Assembly: GCF_019903425.1 (NCBI RefSeq)
Contig: NZ_JACHUZ010000013.1
Coordinates: forward strand, 1,772,168 to 1,836,167
Reading direction: 5' to 3'
From: Vreelandella halophila
GTDB taxonomy: Bacteria; Pseudomonadota; Gammaproteobacteria; Pseudomonadales; Oleiphilaceae
Length of the DNA: 64,000 bases
Shown here one piece after another: positions 42,980 through 51,729 of this stretch. Made by a program: the position numbers and the translations under genes. Below the pieces are notes generated by a model. It did no database searches, was not told the DNA's origin, and saw nothing but the letters and a program-made list of their open reading frames with translations. The first letter of the stretch is position 1. Every line of letters begins with the position of its first letter.

Positions 42980-43252
42980 ATGAAGATCATCGATTGTCCG
43001 GTTATCGGGCCACGCCCGGCTGCTGAGTTCACCTACGGCGGGGCAGTAGGGGCCCCGCCCGTGGAGGATCCGACGCCTGACCAGCTGGCCGAGCATGTTT
43101 TCTACCGTGCCGGGGCTCCCGGGGTCCTGCGCGAGTGGTGGTACCACCGGCCGACCGGTCGCTGGTTTGTCCTGGAACGGAATACGGCGACCAACGACAT
43201 CCTGAGGACTGTTGAGCCCGAGGAGGTGGCCTATGCCATTCCGATGCTATGA
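42980..43252 (+). CDS. mgdB: N-methylglutamate dehydrogenase subunit B (sarcosine oxidase delta-like)
   Basis: A 90-residue small subunit. The start MKIIDCPVIGPRPAAEFTYGG and the tryptophan-rich EWWYHRPTGRWFVLERN are typical of SoxD-type delta subunits. The usual four zinc-binding cysteines of SoxD are largely missing (only Cys6 is visible), a feature of this protein to check. It overlaps mgdC by 20 bases. It stabilises the complex with subunits A, C and D. Confidence 0.88.
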   Translation: MKIIDCPVIGPRPAAEFTYGGAVGAPPVEDPTPDQLAEHVFYRAGAPGVLREWWYHRPTGRWFVLERNTATNDILRTVEPEEVAYAIPML

Positions 43253-46142
43253 ACCCCGGCCCGGCGAGTGGATCGATCGTTCCCGTAAGCTGCGTTTCCA
43301 GTTCGAGGGGCACTCCTACACCGCTCATCCAGGGGACACCATTTCATCGGCACTGCTTGCCAACGGGGTCTCGCTGCTGGGGCGCAGTTTCAAGTACCAC
43401 CGTCCACGCGGTGTCGTCAGCATGGCGAATCACGACGTCAACGCGCTGTTTGAAACCGGGGACGATACCAACATCCGGGGTGACATAACGCCTGTTCAGG
43501 ATGGCATGGAGCTGCACCCGGTCAACGCGCGTGGCGGTCTCAGGAAGGACCGTGATCGTTACCTCGACTGGTTCGGGCGTTTCATGCCGGTCGGGTTCTA
43601 CTACAAGGCATTTCACCGGCCACGCTCGCTGTTTCCGTTCTTTGAGCGGATGATCCGCGAGCGGGCAGGTCTGGGACGGGTCAACATGCAATGGTCGGCC
43701 CGCCGGAGGCCGAAACGCTATGGCCACTGCGATGTCATGGTGGTGGGCGGCGGACCCGCCGGAATGAGTGCCGTGCTTGAGGCTGCCGCTCAGGGTCTTG
43801 AGGTCATCCTGGCCGATGAGAACCCGGTCCTGGGAGGGTCACTCGGGTACCAGTGGGGCGGGGATGCTGATGCCCGGCAGTGGCTTGGGCAGCTGCTTGA
43901 AGAGGTGGACGCCCATCCGCGTATAACCGTCATGACCTCGTCGGTAGTGCTCGGGTACTACGAGGATCACTGGCTTCCGGTGGCGACCCCGGATGGCATC
44001 GTCAAGGTTCGGTCTCGTGGCGTGGTGGTGGCAGCTGGGCTGCTCGAGCAGCCGGCGGTGTTCCGGAACAACGACCGCCCGGGCGTGATGCTGGTTTCGG
44101 GCGCCCAACGGCTGCTGGAGCGTTTCGGCATCATGCCCTGCAGGGAGGCGGTGGTGCTGGCCGCCAATCCCGAGGCCTACGCGGCCGCCCGTCAGCTGCA
44201 GGAAGCTGGCGTTCGCATCCGTGGCATTGCCATCTGTGGGGAATCCGGCAGTGACAGTGAGCACGCGCGGGCACTGACCCGTGCTGGAGTGCCCCTGTGG
44301 CCGGCGACCACCATTCACGAAGTGCATGGTCGGAACTCGGTTAGCGGCGTTTCCCTGATCGGGACTGACGGCGGATCGTCACCAGTGGATCGCATTGATT
44401 GCGACGGTGTTCTTGTCAGCACTGGCTGGGCACCGGCTGCCCATCTGCTGTACCAGGCCGGCGGTCGCTTGCGTTATGACGACACTCTGGAGATGCAGGT
44501 CCCCTCTGAGTGGCCCGAAACGGTTGTTCCGGCGGGGCGTCTCAATGGTGCCTTCACGCTCCAGCAGCAGCGGGACGATGCCCGCGAGGCTGTGCGTTGC
44601 CTGACTGCGGCCATGGAAGGTGAAACTGGGTATCGGGCGCGTTCGCTGTTTCGCGACAGCGTGGCCCATGGCGCGGCGTGGCCGGTATCCCGCCATCCCC
44701 GGGGCCGTAATTTCGTGGATCTCGACGAGGATCTGCAGCTTAAGGACCTCGAGCAGGCCGCCCGTGAGGGGTTCGATAACGTCGAGCTTCTCAAGCGCTA
44801 CTCCACCGTGGGCATGGGGCCCAGCCAGGGCAAGCACTCCAACGTCAATGCCATCCGGGTTCTCGCACGGTACATGGGCCAGGGCATGGATGCGACCGGA
44901 ACCACAACCGCCCGCCCCATGTATCACCCCGTCCGGCTGGAGGATCTGGCGGGCCGCCGCTTCCGGCCCAGGCGCCTTTCTCCGCTGCACGATCGCCATC
45001 AGCAGCTCGGCGCCGAATTCATGGAAGCTGGCGAGTGGCTCAGGGTGGCCCACTACGGCGGCACAAGGGAGCCAGAGGCTGCCATTGCTGACGAGGTTCA
45101 GGCAGTCCGGAACGCGCTGGGTGTGATCGATGTGTCGACGCTGGGCAAGATCGAGGTTTTCGGGCCGGATGCCGCCCGGCTGCTGGAAGGCTCCTACACC
45201 ATGCGCATGGGGAACCTGCGGTCCGGAATGACGCGCTACGGACTGATCGTTGACGAATCCGGCGTGATCGAGGATGACGGTGTTGTAGCGCGCCTGGCCG
45301 AGGATCACTTCTACCTGTCGGCAACCAGCGGGCATGCGGCTGCCACCTATCGAATGCTTCGGCGCCACGCCCTCGAGTGGGGGCTGGATGTCCACGTGGT
45401 CAATCGCACTGGACAGATGGGGGCGGTGAACCTGGCAGGGCCGGAAAGCCGGCGTGTGCTGGAGTCCCTGGTGGATACGCCACTGCATGAAGAAGCCTTC
45501 CCCAATCTGGGCGTCCGCGAAGCCCGGATCGGCGAGGCCCGGGTACGCCTCCTTCGGGTGGGGTTCGTCGGGGAACTGGCCTATGAGATCCATGCACCGG
45601 CGTCTGTGATGGGGACCATCTGGGATTCCCTCATGGCCGCAGGGTCTGAGTCCGGGATACGGCCTTTCGGAGTGGAAGCACAACGGATTCTGCGCCTGGA
45701 GAAGGGGCACATCATCGTCGGGCAGGATACCGACGGACTGACTACCCCGTTCAACACGGGTATGCCCTGGTCTGTTCACCTGAAGAAGCCGTTCTTCCGC
45801 GGGCGTCCGGCACTGGCTCACCTGAAGGGGCGCGAGTCCCAGCAGCTGGTTGGTTTTGCGCTTCCCGCGGATTCCCCCTTGCCCCGCGAGTGCCATCTGG
45901 TGATCGAGGACGGCGAGATAGCGGGCCGCGTCACCAGCGTGGCCGCCAGCCCCATTCTCGGTCATCCCATTGGACTGGCGATGGTGGACCGGGCCCTGGC
46001 CGAGCGCGGGGATCCCCTTCAGATACGAATCGACGAGGGCCGGATGGTGAGCGCCTGGCGCATGACCACGCCTTTCTACGACCCGGAGGGCCGCCGCCAG
46101 TTTGCCGGGTACCCGGACAGCAGTGAGGAGAGTCACCAATGA
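43233..46142 (+). CDS. mgdC: N-methylglutamate dehydrogenase subunit C (sarcosine oxidase alpha-like)
   Basis: A 969-residue subunit. The N-terminal part (about 1-120) has a ferredoxin-like fold (FQFEGHSYTAHPGDTISSALLANG). The NAD(P)/FAD domain starts at DVMVVGGGPAGMSAVLEAAA (about 165-185), followed by VVVAAGLLEQPAVFRNNDRPGVML. The C-terminal GcvT-like domain (about 600-965; LSPLHDRHQQLGAEFMEAGEWLRV) binds folate and can move the released methyl group to THF as methylene-THF. The short ATG-to-ATG overlap with mgdB and the overlap with mgdD fit a tight operon. Length is standard for the family. Confidence 0.92.
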   Translation: MPFRCYEPRPGEWIDRSRKLRFQFEGHSYTAHPGDTISSALLANGVSLLGRSFKYHRPRGVVSMANHDVNALFETGDDTNIRGDITPVQDGMELHPVNARGGLRKDRDRYLDWFGRFMPVGFYYKAFHRPRSLFPFFERMIRERAGLGRVNMQWSARRRPKRYGHCDVMVVGGGPAGMSAVLEAAAQGLEVILADENPVLGGSLGYQWGGDADARQWLGQLLEEVDAHPRITVMTSSVVLGYYEDHWLPVATPDGIVKVRSRGVVVAAGLLEQPAVFRNNDRPGVMLVSGAQRLLERFGIMPCREAVVLAANPEAYAAARQLQEAGVRIRGIAICGESGSDSEHARALTRAGVPLWPATTIHEVHGRNSVSGVSLIGTDGGSSPVDRIDCDGVLVSTGWAPAAHLLYQAGGRLRYDDTLEMQVPSEWPETVVPAGRLNGAFTLQQQRDDAREAVRCLTAAMEGETGYRARSLFRDSVAHGAAWPVSRHPRGRNFVDLDEDLQLKDLEQAAREGFDNVELLKRYSTVGMGPSQGKHSNVNAIRVLARYMGQGMDATGTTTARPMYHPVRLEDLAGRRFRPRRLSPLHDRHQQLGAEFMEAGEWLRVAHYGGTREPEAAIADEVQAVRNALGVIDVSTLGKIEVFGPDAARLLEGSYTMRMGNLRSGMTRYGLIVDESGVIEDDGVVARLAEDHFYLSATSGHAAATYRMLRRHALEWGLDVHVVNRTGQMGAVNLAGPESRRVLESLVDTPLHEEAFPNLGVREARIGEARVRLLRVGFVGELAYEIHAPASVMGTIWDSLMAAGSESGIRPFGVEAQRILRLEKGHIIVGQDTDGLTTPFNTGMPWSVHLKKPFFRGRPALAHLKGRESQQLVGFALPADSPLPRECHLVIEDGEIAGRVTSVAASPILGHPIGLAMVDRALAERGDPLQIRIDEGRMVSAWRMTTPFYDPEGRRQFAGYPDSSEESHQ

Positions 46143-46618
46143 GCCTAACCGTAACCGAGGAACATCGGCTGTCGCTCCACCAGTTGGTGGGCCCGGGCGC
46201 CTCCGAGGCGCTTGCTCGCGACGGATTGCCCACGCCGCCCGGTGAGCTGGAAGCCCTGCCGCATGAGGCCGGTTTCGTGGCGCGGACGGGCGCAAGGGAG
46301 TACCTGGTGGGGCATCGCCTGGGATGGACACCGGGCGAAGCATCCATGCCGCCCTGGTGCTTTGAACGCTGCGACCGGATCCTGCGGCTTCAGGGGGAAA
46401 GCTGGTGTGAGGTCATGAGTGAACTGTGCTCGCACGATATGCACCGCATGGGGAGTGGGGACTGGTTCATGGGAAGCATGGCCGGTGTTGATGCCTGGCT
46501 GTACGTCACGGGCAGCGACGAAGGCGGCGTTCTGGTTGGTTGTGACCCGTCACTGGGTGACTACCTGCGAAGTGTTCTGGATGCGGTCATTGCAGACCGG
46601 TATCAGAGATTCAATTGA
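46139..46618 (+). CDS. mgdD: N-methylglutamate dehydrogenase subunit D (sarcosine oxidase gamma-like)
   Basis: A 159-residue gamma subunit with the typical loose conservation of Sox[33 protein letters not shown] and the late [16 protein letters not shown]. It overlaps mgdC by four bases (ATGA) and ends 17 bases before gmaS. It completes the four-subunit dehydrogenase. Confidence 0.85.
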   Translation: MSLTVTEEHRLSLHQLVGPGASEALARDGLPTPPGELEALPHEAGFVARTGAREYLVGHRLGWTPGEASMPPWCFERCDRILRLQGESWCEVMSELCSHDMHRMGSGDWFMGSMAGVDAWLYVTGSDEGGVLVGCDPSLGDYLRSVLDAVIADRYQRFN

Positions 46619-46635
46619 GCGAGAGGAGTGTGACG

Positions 46636-47970
46636 ATGTTGCCGAAAGATGCTGAAACGCTGTTGGCGGAGAATGACATTCATTATGTGCTGGCGCAGTT
46701 CGTGGATATCCACGGTGTTGCCAAGACCAAGTCCGTGCCGGCGAACTGTCTCATGAATGTGGTCGAGGATGGTGCCGGCTTCGCGGGATTCGCGGTATGG
46801 GGGCTGGGGATCGAGCCCCATGGTCCGGACTTCATGGCCAGGGGTGATCTGGATACGCTGACCCCGATTCCATGGCAGCCGGGCTATGCACGCCTGGCCT
46901 GCACGGGTTACGTCAATAACGAACCCCATCCCTACGATTCCCGGTATGTCCTGCAGAGACAGCTGGAACGGCTGAATGAGCGGGGCTGGACCTTTAATAC
47001 CGGCCTGGAGCCGGAATTCTCGCTGTTCATGCGGGATGAGTCCGGGCAGCTGCGACTGGTGGACGATACCGACAACCTCGACAAACCCTGTTACGACTAT
47101 AAGGGCCTTTCGCGTGCCCGTTCCTTCCTGGAGGAGCTGGTTTCCAGCCTCCAGCAGGTCGGCTTCGAGGTTTACCAGATCGACCACGAAGACGCCAACG
47201 GCCAGTTCGAGATCAACTACAGGTTCAGCGATGCCCTAACATCCGCCGACCGCTTTGTGCTGCTTAGGATGGGGGCGGGCGAAATCGCCAACCACCTGGG
47301 AATGGTCTGCTCGTTTATGCCCAAGCCCATGTCGAACCGCACGGGCAACGGCATGCACTACCACATGTCCATTACCGATGAGCAGGGGCGCAACCTGTTC
47401 GGTGATGACGACGATCCCCAGGGGCTGGGGCTGTCGCCCCTGGCGTACAACTTCCTGGGCGGGCTTCTGGAGCATGCGCCCGCGCTCTGCGCCTTTGCAG
47501 CCCCCACCGTCAATTCCTACAAGCGGCTGGTCGTGGGCGGCTCCAGTTCCGGTGCCACCTGGGCGCCTGTGTACATCACCTACGGCGACAACAACCGCTC
47601 GGCTATGGTGCGGGTGCCCTATGGCCGGCTTGAGTTCCGTCTGCCGGACTCGGGCTGTAATCCCTACCTGGTGACCGCCGCTATGATCGCCGCGGGGCTG
47701 GACGGGGTTGAACGCAAGCTTGACCCGGGTAAGGCCCAGAACATCAACCTGTACGACCTGTCTCCCGAACAGCGGGAAGAAGCCGGCATTGGCCTTCTCC
47801 CGCAGAACCTCAATGAGGCGCTGGATGCGCTTGAGGCGGATCTGCTTTTCAGTGAAACGCTGGGCGAGGGCATTGTCAGCGAATTCCTGCGGATCAAGCG
47901 GGATGAGTGGATTGAGTACAGCCGTCATGTCTCCGACTGGGAAGTAACGCGTTACGCGGAGTTTTTCTGA
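46636..47970 (+). CDS. gmaS: Gamma-glutamylmethylamide synthetase
   Basis: A 444-residue glutamine-synthetase-fold enzyme that ligates methylamine to glutamate with ATP, giving gamma-glutamylmethylamide. GS-type motifs are [25 protein letters not shown] (about 185-200), [29 protein letters not shown] and [19 protein letters not shown] 46636 follows GAGAGGAGTG. The placement between mgdABCD and mgsABC makes GMAS much more likely than a housekeeping glutamine synthetase. The family is shorter than GlnA and has a distinct N-terminus. Confidence 0.93.
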   Translation: MLPKDAETLLAENDIHYVLAQFVDIHGVAKTKSVPANCLMNVVEDGAGFAGFAVWGLGIEPHGPDFMARGDLDTLTPIPWQPGYARLACTGYVNNEPHPYDSRYVLQRQLERLNERGWTFNTGLEPEFSLFMRDESGQLRLVDDTDNLDKPCYDYKGLSRARSFLEELVSSLQQVGFEVYQIDHEDANGQFEINYRFSDALTSADRFVLLRMGAGEIANHLGMVCSFMPKPMSNRTGNGMHYHMSITDEQGRNLFGDDDDPQGLGLSPLAYNFLGGLLEHAPALCAFAAPTVNSYKRLVVGGSSSGATWAPVYITYGDNNRSAMVRVPYGRLEFRLPDSGCNPYLVTAAMIAAGLDGVERKLDPGKAQNINLYDLSPEQREEAGIGLLPQNLNEALDALEADLLFSETLGEGIVSEFLRIKRDEWIEYSRHVSDWEVTRYAEFF

Positions 47971-47995
47971 ACCGGGGAGGCCAGGAGATAGAACC

Positions 47996-48922
47996 ATGTG
48001 TGGAATTGTTGGACTGTATCTGAAAGACCCGTCGCTTGAGCCGCGTTTGGGTGAACTGTTCGAGCCCATGCTGCTGGCAATGGCGGACCGGGGGCCGGAC
48101 AGCGCGGGTTTTGCGATCTATGGAGACGAAGTGCCTGCCGACCAGCTCAAGTTCACGCTGCAGAGCGAAGAGCCGGGCTACGACTGGGAGGGACTGGTTA
48201 CCGCCATGGAGCGGGACCTTGGTAACCCGCTGAGCTGGTTTCGCAACGCCACGGCGGTTGTGATCAAGAGCGGGTCCGGGGAGGAGCGGGTGCGTGAGTG
48301 GCTGGCCCGTAACGCCCCGGGCGTGAGCCTCATGAGCGTGGGCCGCAGTATCGAGATTCTCAAGGGGGTAGGGCACCCCAGGCTGGTGGCCGACCGGTTC
48401 TCCCTGAGCGGTATGAAGGGCTCGCATATCATCGGGCATACCCGTATGGCGACAGAGAGTGCGGTCAGCATGGAGGGCAGTCACCCGTTCACCACGGGGC
48501 TGGATCTCTGCCTCGTGCATAACGGATCCCTGTCGAACCACAACCGCTTGCGGTTGGAGCTTGAGCGCCAGGGCATGACGTTCGAAACCGAGAACGATTC
48601 GGAAGTGGCCGCGGCGTACCTGACCTGGAAGCTCCGTGAGGGCGAGACCCTGACCCAGGCACTGGAAAGTGCGATCCAGGATCTTGATGGCTTCTACACC
48701 TTCACCATCGGCACGCGGGACGGGTTTGCCGTACTGCGTGACCCCATTGCCTGCAAGCCGGCGGTGCTTGCGGAGACGGATGCCTACGTGGCGATGGCCT
48801 CGGAATACCGGGCACTGGCGCGTCTGCCCGGCATCGCCGGCGCACGCGTCTGGGAGCCCGAGCCGGGCCGGGTTTATGTCTGGGAAAACGCCCAGCAGGC
48901 CAGTGAGGAGACGGGAACATGA
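47996..48922 (+). CDS. mgsA: N-methylglutamate synthase subunit A (class II glutamine amidotransferase)
   Basis: A 308-residue class II amidotransferase domain protein. MCGIVGLYL places the catalytic Cys2 directly after the initiator, and GHTRMATESAVSMEGSHPF with LCLVHNGSLSNH are the substrate loops. In this complex it transfers the methylamino group instead of ammonia from gamma-glutamylmethylamide. The last four bases overlap mgsB. The family corresponds to the N-terminal domain of glutamate synthase. Confidence 0.92.
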   Translation: MCGIVGLYLKDPSLEPRLGELFEPMLLAMADRGPDSAGFAIYGDEVPADQLKFTLQSEEPGYDWEGLVTAMERDLGNPLSWFRNATAVVIKSGSGEERVREWLARNAPGVSLMSVGRSIEILKGVGHPRLVADRFSLSGMKGSHIIGHTRMATESAVSMEGSHPFTTGLDLCLVHNGSLSNHNRLRLELERQGMTFETENDSEVAAAYLTWKLREGETLTQALESAIQDLDGFYTFTIGTRDGFAVLRDPIACKPAVLAETDAYVAMASEYRALARLPGIAGARVWEPEPGRVYVWENAQQASEETGT

Positions 48923-49620
48923 AAAAACTGAGTCTTGCTGAGCACTCAGTACGCGAGCTGAACTCAGCGCTTCACGATCCCCGGGCCATGGACGATGGTA
49001 CCGAATGGTATGTCAGTGATCCGGACGGCCGCCACGCGCTTGCCTGCGGCCTGAACGACGAACTGCAAGTGACCATCGATGGTCACGCCGGGTATTACTG
49101 CGCCGGAATGAACCAGCACGCAACCGTTGTAATCAACGGGACTGTGGGGGTGGGGGTGGCCGAGAACATGATGTCGGGCCTTGTGCGGGTGCGCGGCAAC
49201 GCCTCGCAGTCCGCCGGTGCCACCGGCCATGGCGGCCTGCTCGTCATCGAGGGCAATGCCTCGGCCCGCTGCGGGATCTCGATGAAGGGGATCGACATTG
49301 TCGTGGGTGGTGACGTTGGCCATATGAGTGCCTTCATGGGGCAGGCCGGCCGGCTCGTGGTGTGTGGGGACGCGGGAGAAGCCTTTGGTGATTCCATCTA
49401 CGAGGCCCGGCTCTATGTCCGGGGGCAGGTGGAATCGCTTGGGGCGGACTGCATCGAAAAGCCCATGCGTGAGGAACACCGGGAAGAACTCAGGGGGCTG
49501 CTGGCGCACGCCGATATGGATTTTGATCCCGGCGAATTCCGCCGCTATGGATCGGCCCGCAAGCTCTACAACTTTCACGTCGACAATGCCGGTATCGAAC
49601 AAGGAGACAGCCATGAGTGA
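48919..49620 (+). CDS. mgsB: N-methylglutamate synthase subunit B (GXGXG domain)
   Basis: A 233-residue beta-helix protein equal to the C-terminal domain of glutamate synthase. Repeating glycine-rich turns are visible: GTVGVGVAENMMSGLVRVRGNASQS, TGHGGLLVIEGNASARCGISMKG and DVGHMSAFMGQAGRLVVCGDAGE. It probably forms the structural core and ammonia/methylamine tunnel of the synthase. It overlaps mgsA by four bases and mgsC by eight. Confidence 0.92.
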   Translation: MKKLSLAEHSVRELNSALHDPRAMDDGTEWYVSDPDGRHALACGLNDELQVTIDGHAGYYCAGMNQHATVVINGTVGVGVAENMMSGLVRVRGNASQSAGATGHGGLLVIEGNASARCGISMKGIDIVVGGDVGHMSAFMGQAGRLVVCGDAGEAFGDSIYEARLYVRGQVESLGADCIEKPMREEHREELRGLLAHADMDFDPGEFRRYGSARKLYNFHVDNAGIEQGDSHE

Positions 49621-50938
49621 GCGTACCGAGGACTGGGGGCTTCGCGAATCCGCAACCTTCGATCGGCGGACCATCCATGAGATCCAGCGCGCTGCTGACA
49701 CGGGTATCTACGATATCCGCGGTTTCGGGGCCAAACGCCATCTGCCGCACTTTGATGACCTGCTGTTCCTGGGCGCCAGCATGTCCCGCTATCCCCTGGA
49801 AGGGTACCGGGAAAAGTGCGCCACCGATGTGGTTCTGGGCGACCGTTATGCCAGCAGGCCACTGCACCTCGATATTCCCGTGACCATCGCGGGTATGAGT
49901 TTCGGGGCCCTCTCCGCCAATGCCAAGGAAGCACTTGGACGTGGTGCCTCGGCCATGGGGACCAGTACCACCACCGGCGATGGCGGCATGACCGACGAGG
50001 AGCGCGGCCAGTCCCGAAACCTTGTGTATCAGTACCTGCCCTCACGATATGGCATGAATCCGGACCATCTGCGTATGGCGGATGCCATCGAGGTGGTTCT
50101 TGGTCAGGGTGCCAAGCCGGGTGGCGGTGGCATGCTGATGGGCCAGAAAATCAGTGAGCGCGTGGCTGAGATGCGCACCCTGCCGGCAGGAATTGACCAG
50201 CGTAGCGCCTGCCGGCATCCGGACTGGACCGGCCCCGATGACCTGGCCATCAAGATCGAGGAGCTGCGGGAGATCACGGACTGGAAGACACCGGTCTACA
50301 TCAAGGTGGGCGCGAGCCGCACCTATTACGATGTGAAGCTGGCGGTGAAATCCGGTGCCGATGTGGTGGTGCTGGACGGGATGCAGGGCGGCACGGCGGC
50401 CACCCAGGAAGTGTTCATTGAGCACGTTGGCATCCCGATTCTCGCGGCCATTCCCCAGGCGGTCCAGGCACTGCAGGAGATGGGCATGCACCGGCGCGTT
50501 CAGCTGATTGTCTCCGGTGGCATCCGCAGCGGTGCGGATGTTGCCAAGGCCATGGCACTGGGGGCGGATGCAGTGGGAATCGGGACTGCCGCCCTGATTG
50601 CCCTGGGCTGCAATCACCCACGCTGGAGTGAGGACTACCAGCGGATCGGATCGGAAGCCGGCTTCTATGATGATTACCAGGCCGGGCAGGATCCCGCGGG
50701 TATTTCGACCCAGGATCCGGAGCTGGCCGCCAGGCTGGACCCAGAGCGGGCCGGACGACGCCTAGCCAACTACCTGCAGGTGATGACCCTGGAAGCCCAG
50801 ACCATCGCGCGTGCCTGTGGAAAATCGCACCTGCATAACCTGGAACCTGAGGATCTGGTCGCGCTCAACATGGAGGCAGCCGCCATGGCACGGGTGCCGC
50901 TCGCGGGTACGGAGTGGATTCCGGGAATGGGAACCTAG
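49613..50938 (+). CDS. mgsC: N-methylglutamate synthase subunit C (FMN/Fe-S glutamate-synthase-type)
   Basis: A 441-residue TIM-barrel subunit equal to the central synthase domain. VTIAGMSFGALSANAKEALGRGA (about 88-110), GQGAKPGGGGMLMGQKIS, KVGASRTYYDVKLAVKSGADVVVLDGMQGGTAA and SGGIRSGADVAKAMALGADAVGIGTAAL define the FMN-binding barrel. The C-terminal cysteine IALGC and later ACGKSH may belong to an iron-sulfur site. It reduces the iminoglutarate intermediate to N-methylglutamate. It is the last gene of the operon. Confidence 0.93.
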   Translation: MSERTEDWGLRESATFDRRTIHEIQRAADTGIYDIRGFGAKRHLPHFDDLLFLGASMSRYPLEGYREKCATDVVLGDRYASRPLHLDIPVTIAGMSFGALSANAKEALGRGASAMGTSTTTGDGGMTDEERGQSRNLVYQYLPSRYGMNPDHLRMADAIEVVLGQGAKPGGGGMLMGQKISERVAEMRTLPAGIDQRSACRHPDWTGPDDLAIKIEELREITDWKTPVYIKVGASRTYYDVKLAVKSGADVVVLDGMQGGTAATQEVFIEHVGIPILAAIPQAVQALQEMGMHRRVQLIVSGGIRSGADVAKAMALGADAVGIGTAALIALGCNHPRWSEDYQRIGSEAGFYDDYQAGQDPAGISTQDPELAARLDPERAGRRLANYLQVMTLEAQTIARACGKSHLHNLEPEDLVALNMEAAAMARVPLAGTEWIPGMGT

Positions 50939-50977
50939 TTGACCGGAGCCCCTTGCTATACTGATTCTTCACACTTG

Positions 50978-50992
50978 GGGCCAGGCTGGCCC
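50978..50992. promoter_or_regulatory. Palindrome before the XRE-cupin regulator
   Basis: GGGCCAG-G-CTGGCCC is a perfect 7+1+7 palindrome between mgsC and the regulator gene, a candidate autoregulatory operator. GC-rich palindromes can arise by chance in such DNA. Confidence 0.4.
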
Positions 50993-51029
50993 TGAGGTGA
51001 ACTTTGATCAGCAGAAGGTGACGGTTGCC

Positions 51030-51665
51030 GTGACGAAAGATCCTTACGTGCCCAAGACCCTGGCTACACGGGTCGTGGACGAAGACCGCCAGATGGGGCT
51101 TGAGAGCTACATCGGGACTGTGTTGCGTCAGAAACGCATCAACCAGGAGCTTACGATCGCGGACGTGGCGGAGCTGGCGGGGCTGAGCAGGGGGATGGTC
51201 AGCAAGATCGAAAACGGTCAGGTGGCAACCAGTCTCGACTCCCTGGCACGTCTCACGAGCGTGCTTGGCCTGACCCTGTCGCAACTGTTCCGGGATTACG
51301 ATTCGCCGGAGGGCGGTGCCCAGCACGTCAAGGCCGGAGATGGGCTCGAGGTGGTGCGTCGCGGCACCAAGAAAGGGCATACGTATCACCTGCTGGCGTA
51401 CAACCGGGGGCACCAGAGAAACTTCGAGCCCTTCCTGATTTCCATGGATGACGAAAGCGAAGCGTTCCCCACCTTCCAGCACGAGGGGGTTCAGTTCATC
51501 CACATGCTGGAGGGACGGATCGATTACCGCCACGGTCAGCACGTCTACACCCTGGAACCCGGGGATTCGTTCACCTTCGACGCCCAGGTTCCCCATGGGC
51601 CGGAGCGACTCGCCAGGGTCCCGATCCGGTTTCTCGCTGTGACCATTTTCTCGCCCAGGGAATGA
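51030..51665 (+). CDS. XRE-family regulator with a C-terminal cupin domain
   Basis: A 211-residue transcription factor. The helix-turn-helix (about 26-80) reads LTIADVAELAGLSRGMVSKIENGQVATSLDSLARLTSVLGL, and the cupin (about 100-208) has HEGVQFIHMLEGRI and LEPGDSFTFDAQVPHGPERL. Such PuuR/SutR-type regulators sense small amines or amino acids in the cupin pocket. The start GTG 51030 follows GAAGG; a GTG at 50997 is the alternative and would add 11 residues. It lies between the methylamine operon and eutBC and may control either. Confidence 0.88.
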   Translation: MTKDPYVPKTLATRVVDEDRQMGLESYIGTVLRQKRINQELTIADVAELAGLSRGMVSKIENGQVATSLDSLARLTSVLGLTLSQLFRDYDSPEGGAQHVKAGDGLEVVRRGTKKGHTYHLLAYNRGHQRNFEPFLISMDDESEAFPTFQHEGVQFIHMLEGRIDYRHGQHVYTLEPGDSFTFDAQVPHGPERLARVPIRFLAVTIFSPRE

Positions 51666-51675
51666 GCCGAAGGGG

Positions 51676-51690
51676 TGGCAGCCAACTTGC
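51676..51690 (+). promoter_or_regulatory. Sigma-54-type promoter for eutBC
   Basis: TGGCAGCCAACTTGC with GG and GC 12 bases apart, 39 bases before the eutB ATG at 51730. The element lies just after the regulator stop, so eutBC can be expressed separately. Confidence 0.75.
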
Positions 51691-51729
51691 ATGGTAATGC
51701 CAGCAAGATAGTGGAAAAGGGCAGCACAG

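Noticed and set aside
44379-46343. 654-codon minus-strand open frame over mgdC
   Set aside because: Antisense shadow of a well-supported gene; no recognisable domain.
41734-46618. Heterotetrameric sarcosine oxidase (soxBDAG)
   Set aside because: The subunits are homologous, but gmaS and mgsABC in the same operon identify N-methylglutamate dehydrogenase. No glyA or glycine-cleavage genes accompany it.
46636-47970. Housekeeping glutamine synthetase
   Set aside because: Shorter, with a different N-terminus, and set between N-methylglutamate dehydrogenase and synthase genes.
50939-50996. Sigma-70 promoter TTGACC/TATACT before the XRE-cupin gene
   Set aside because: The two boxes are only 12 bases apart, too short for a normal spacer.
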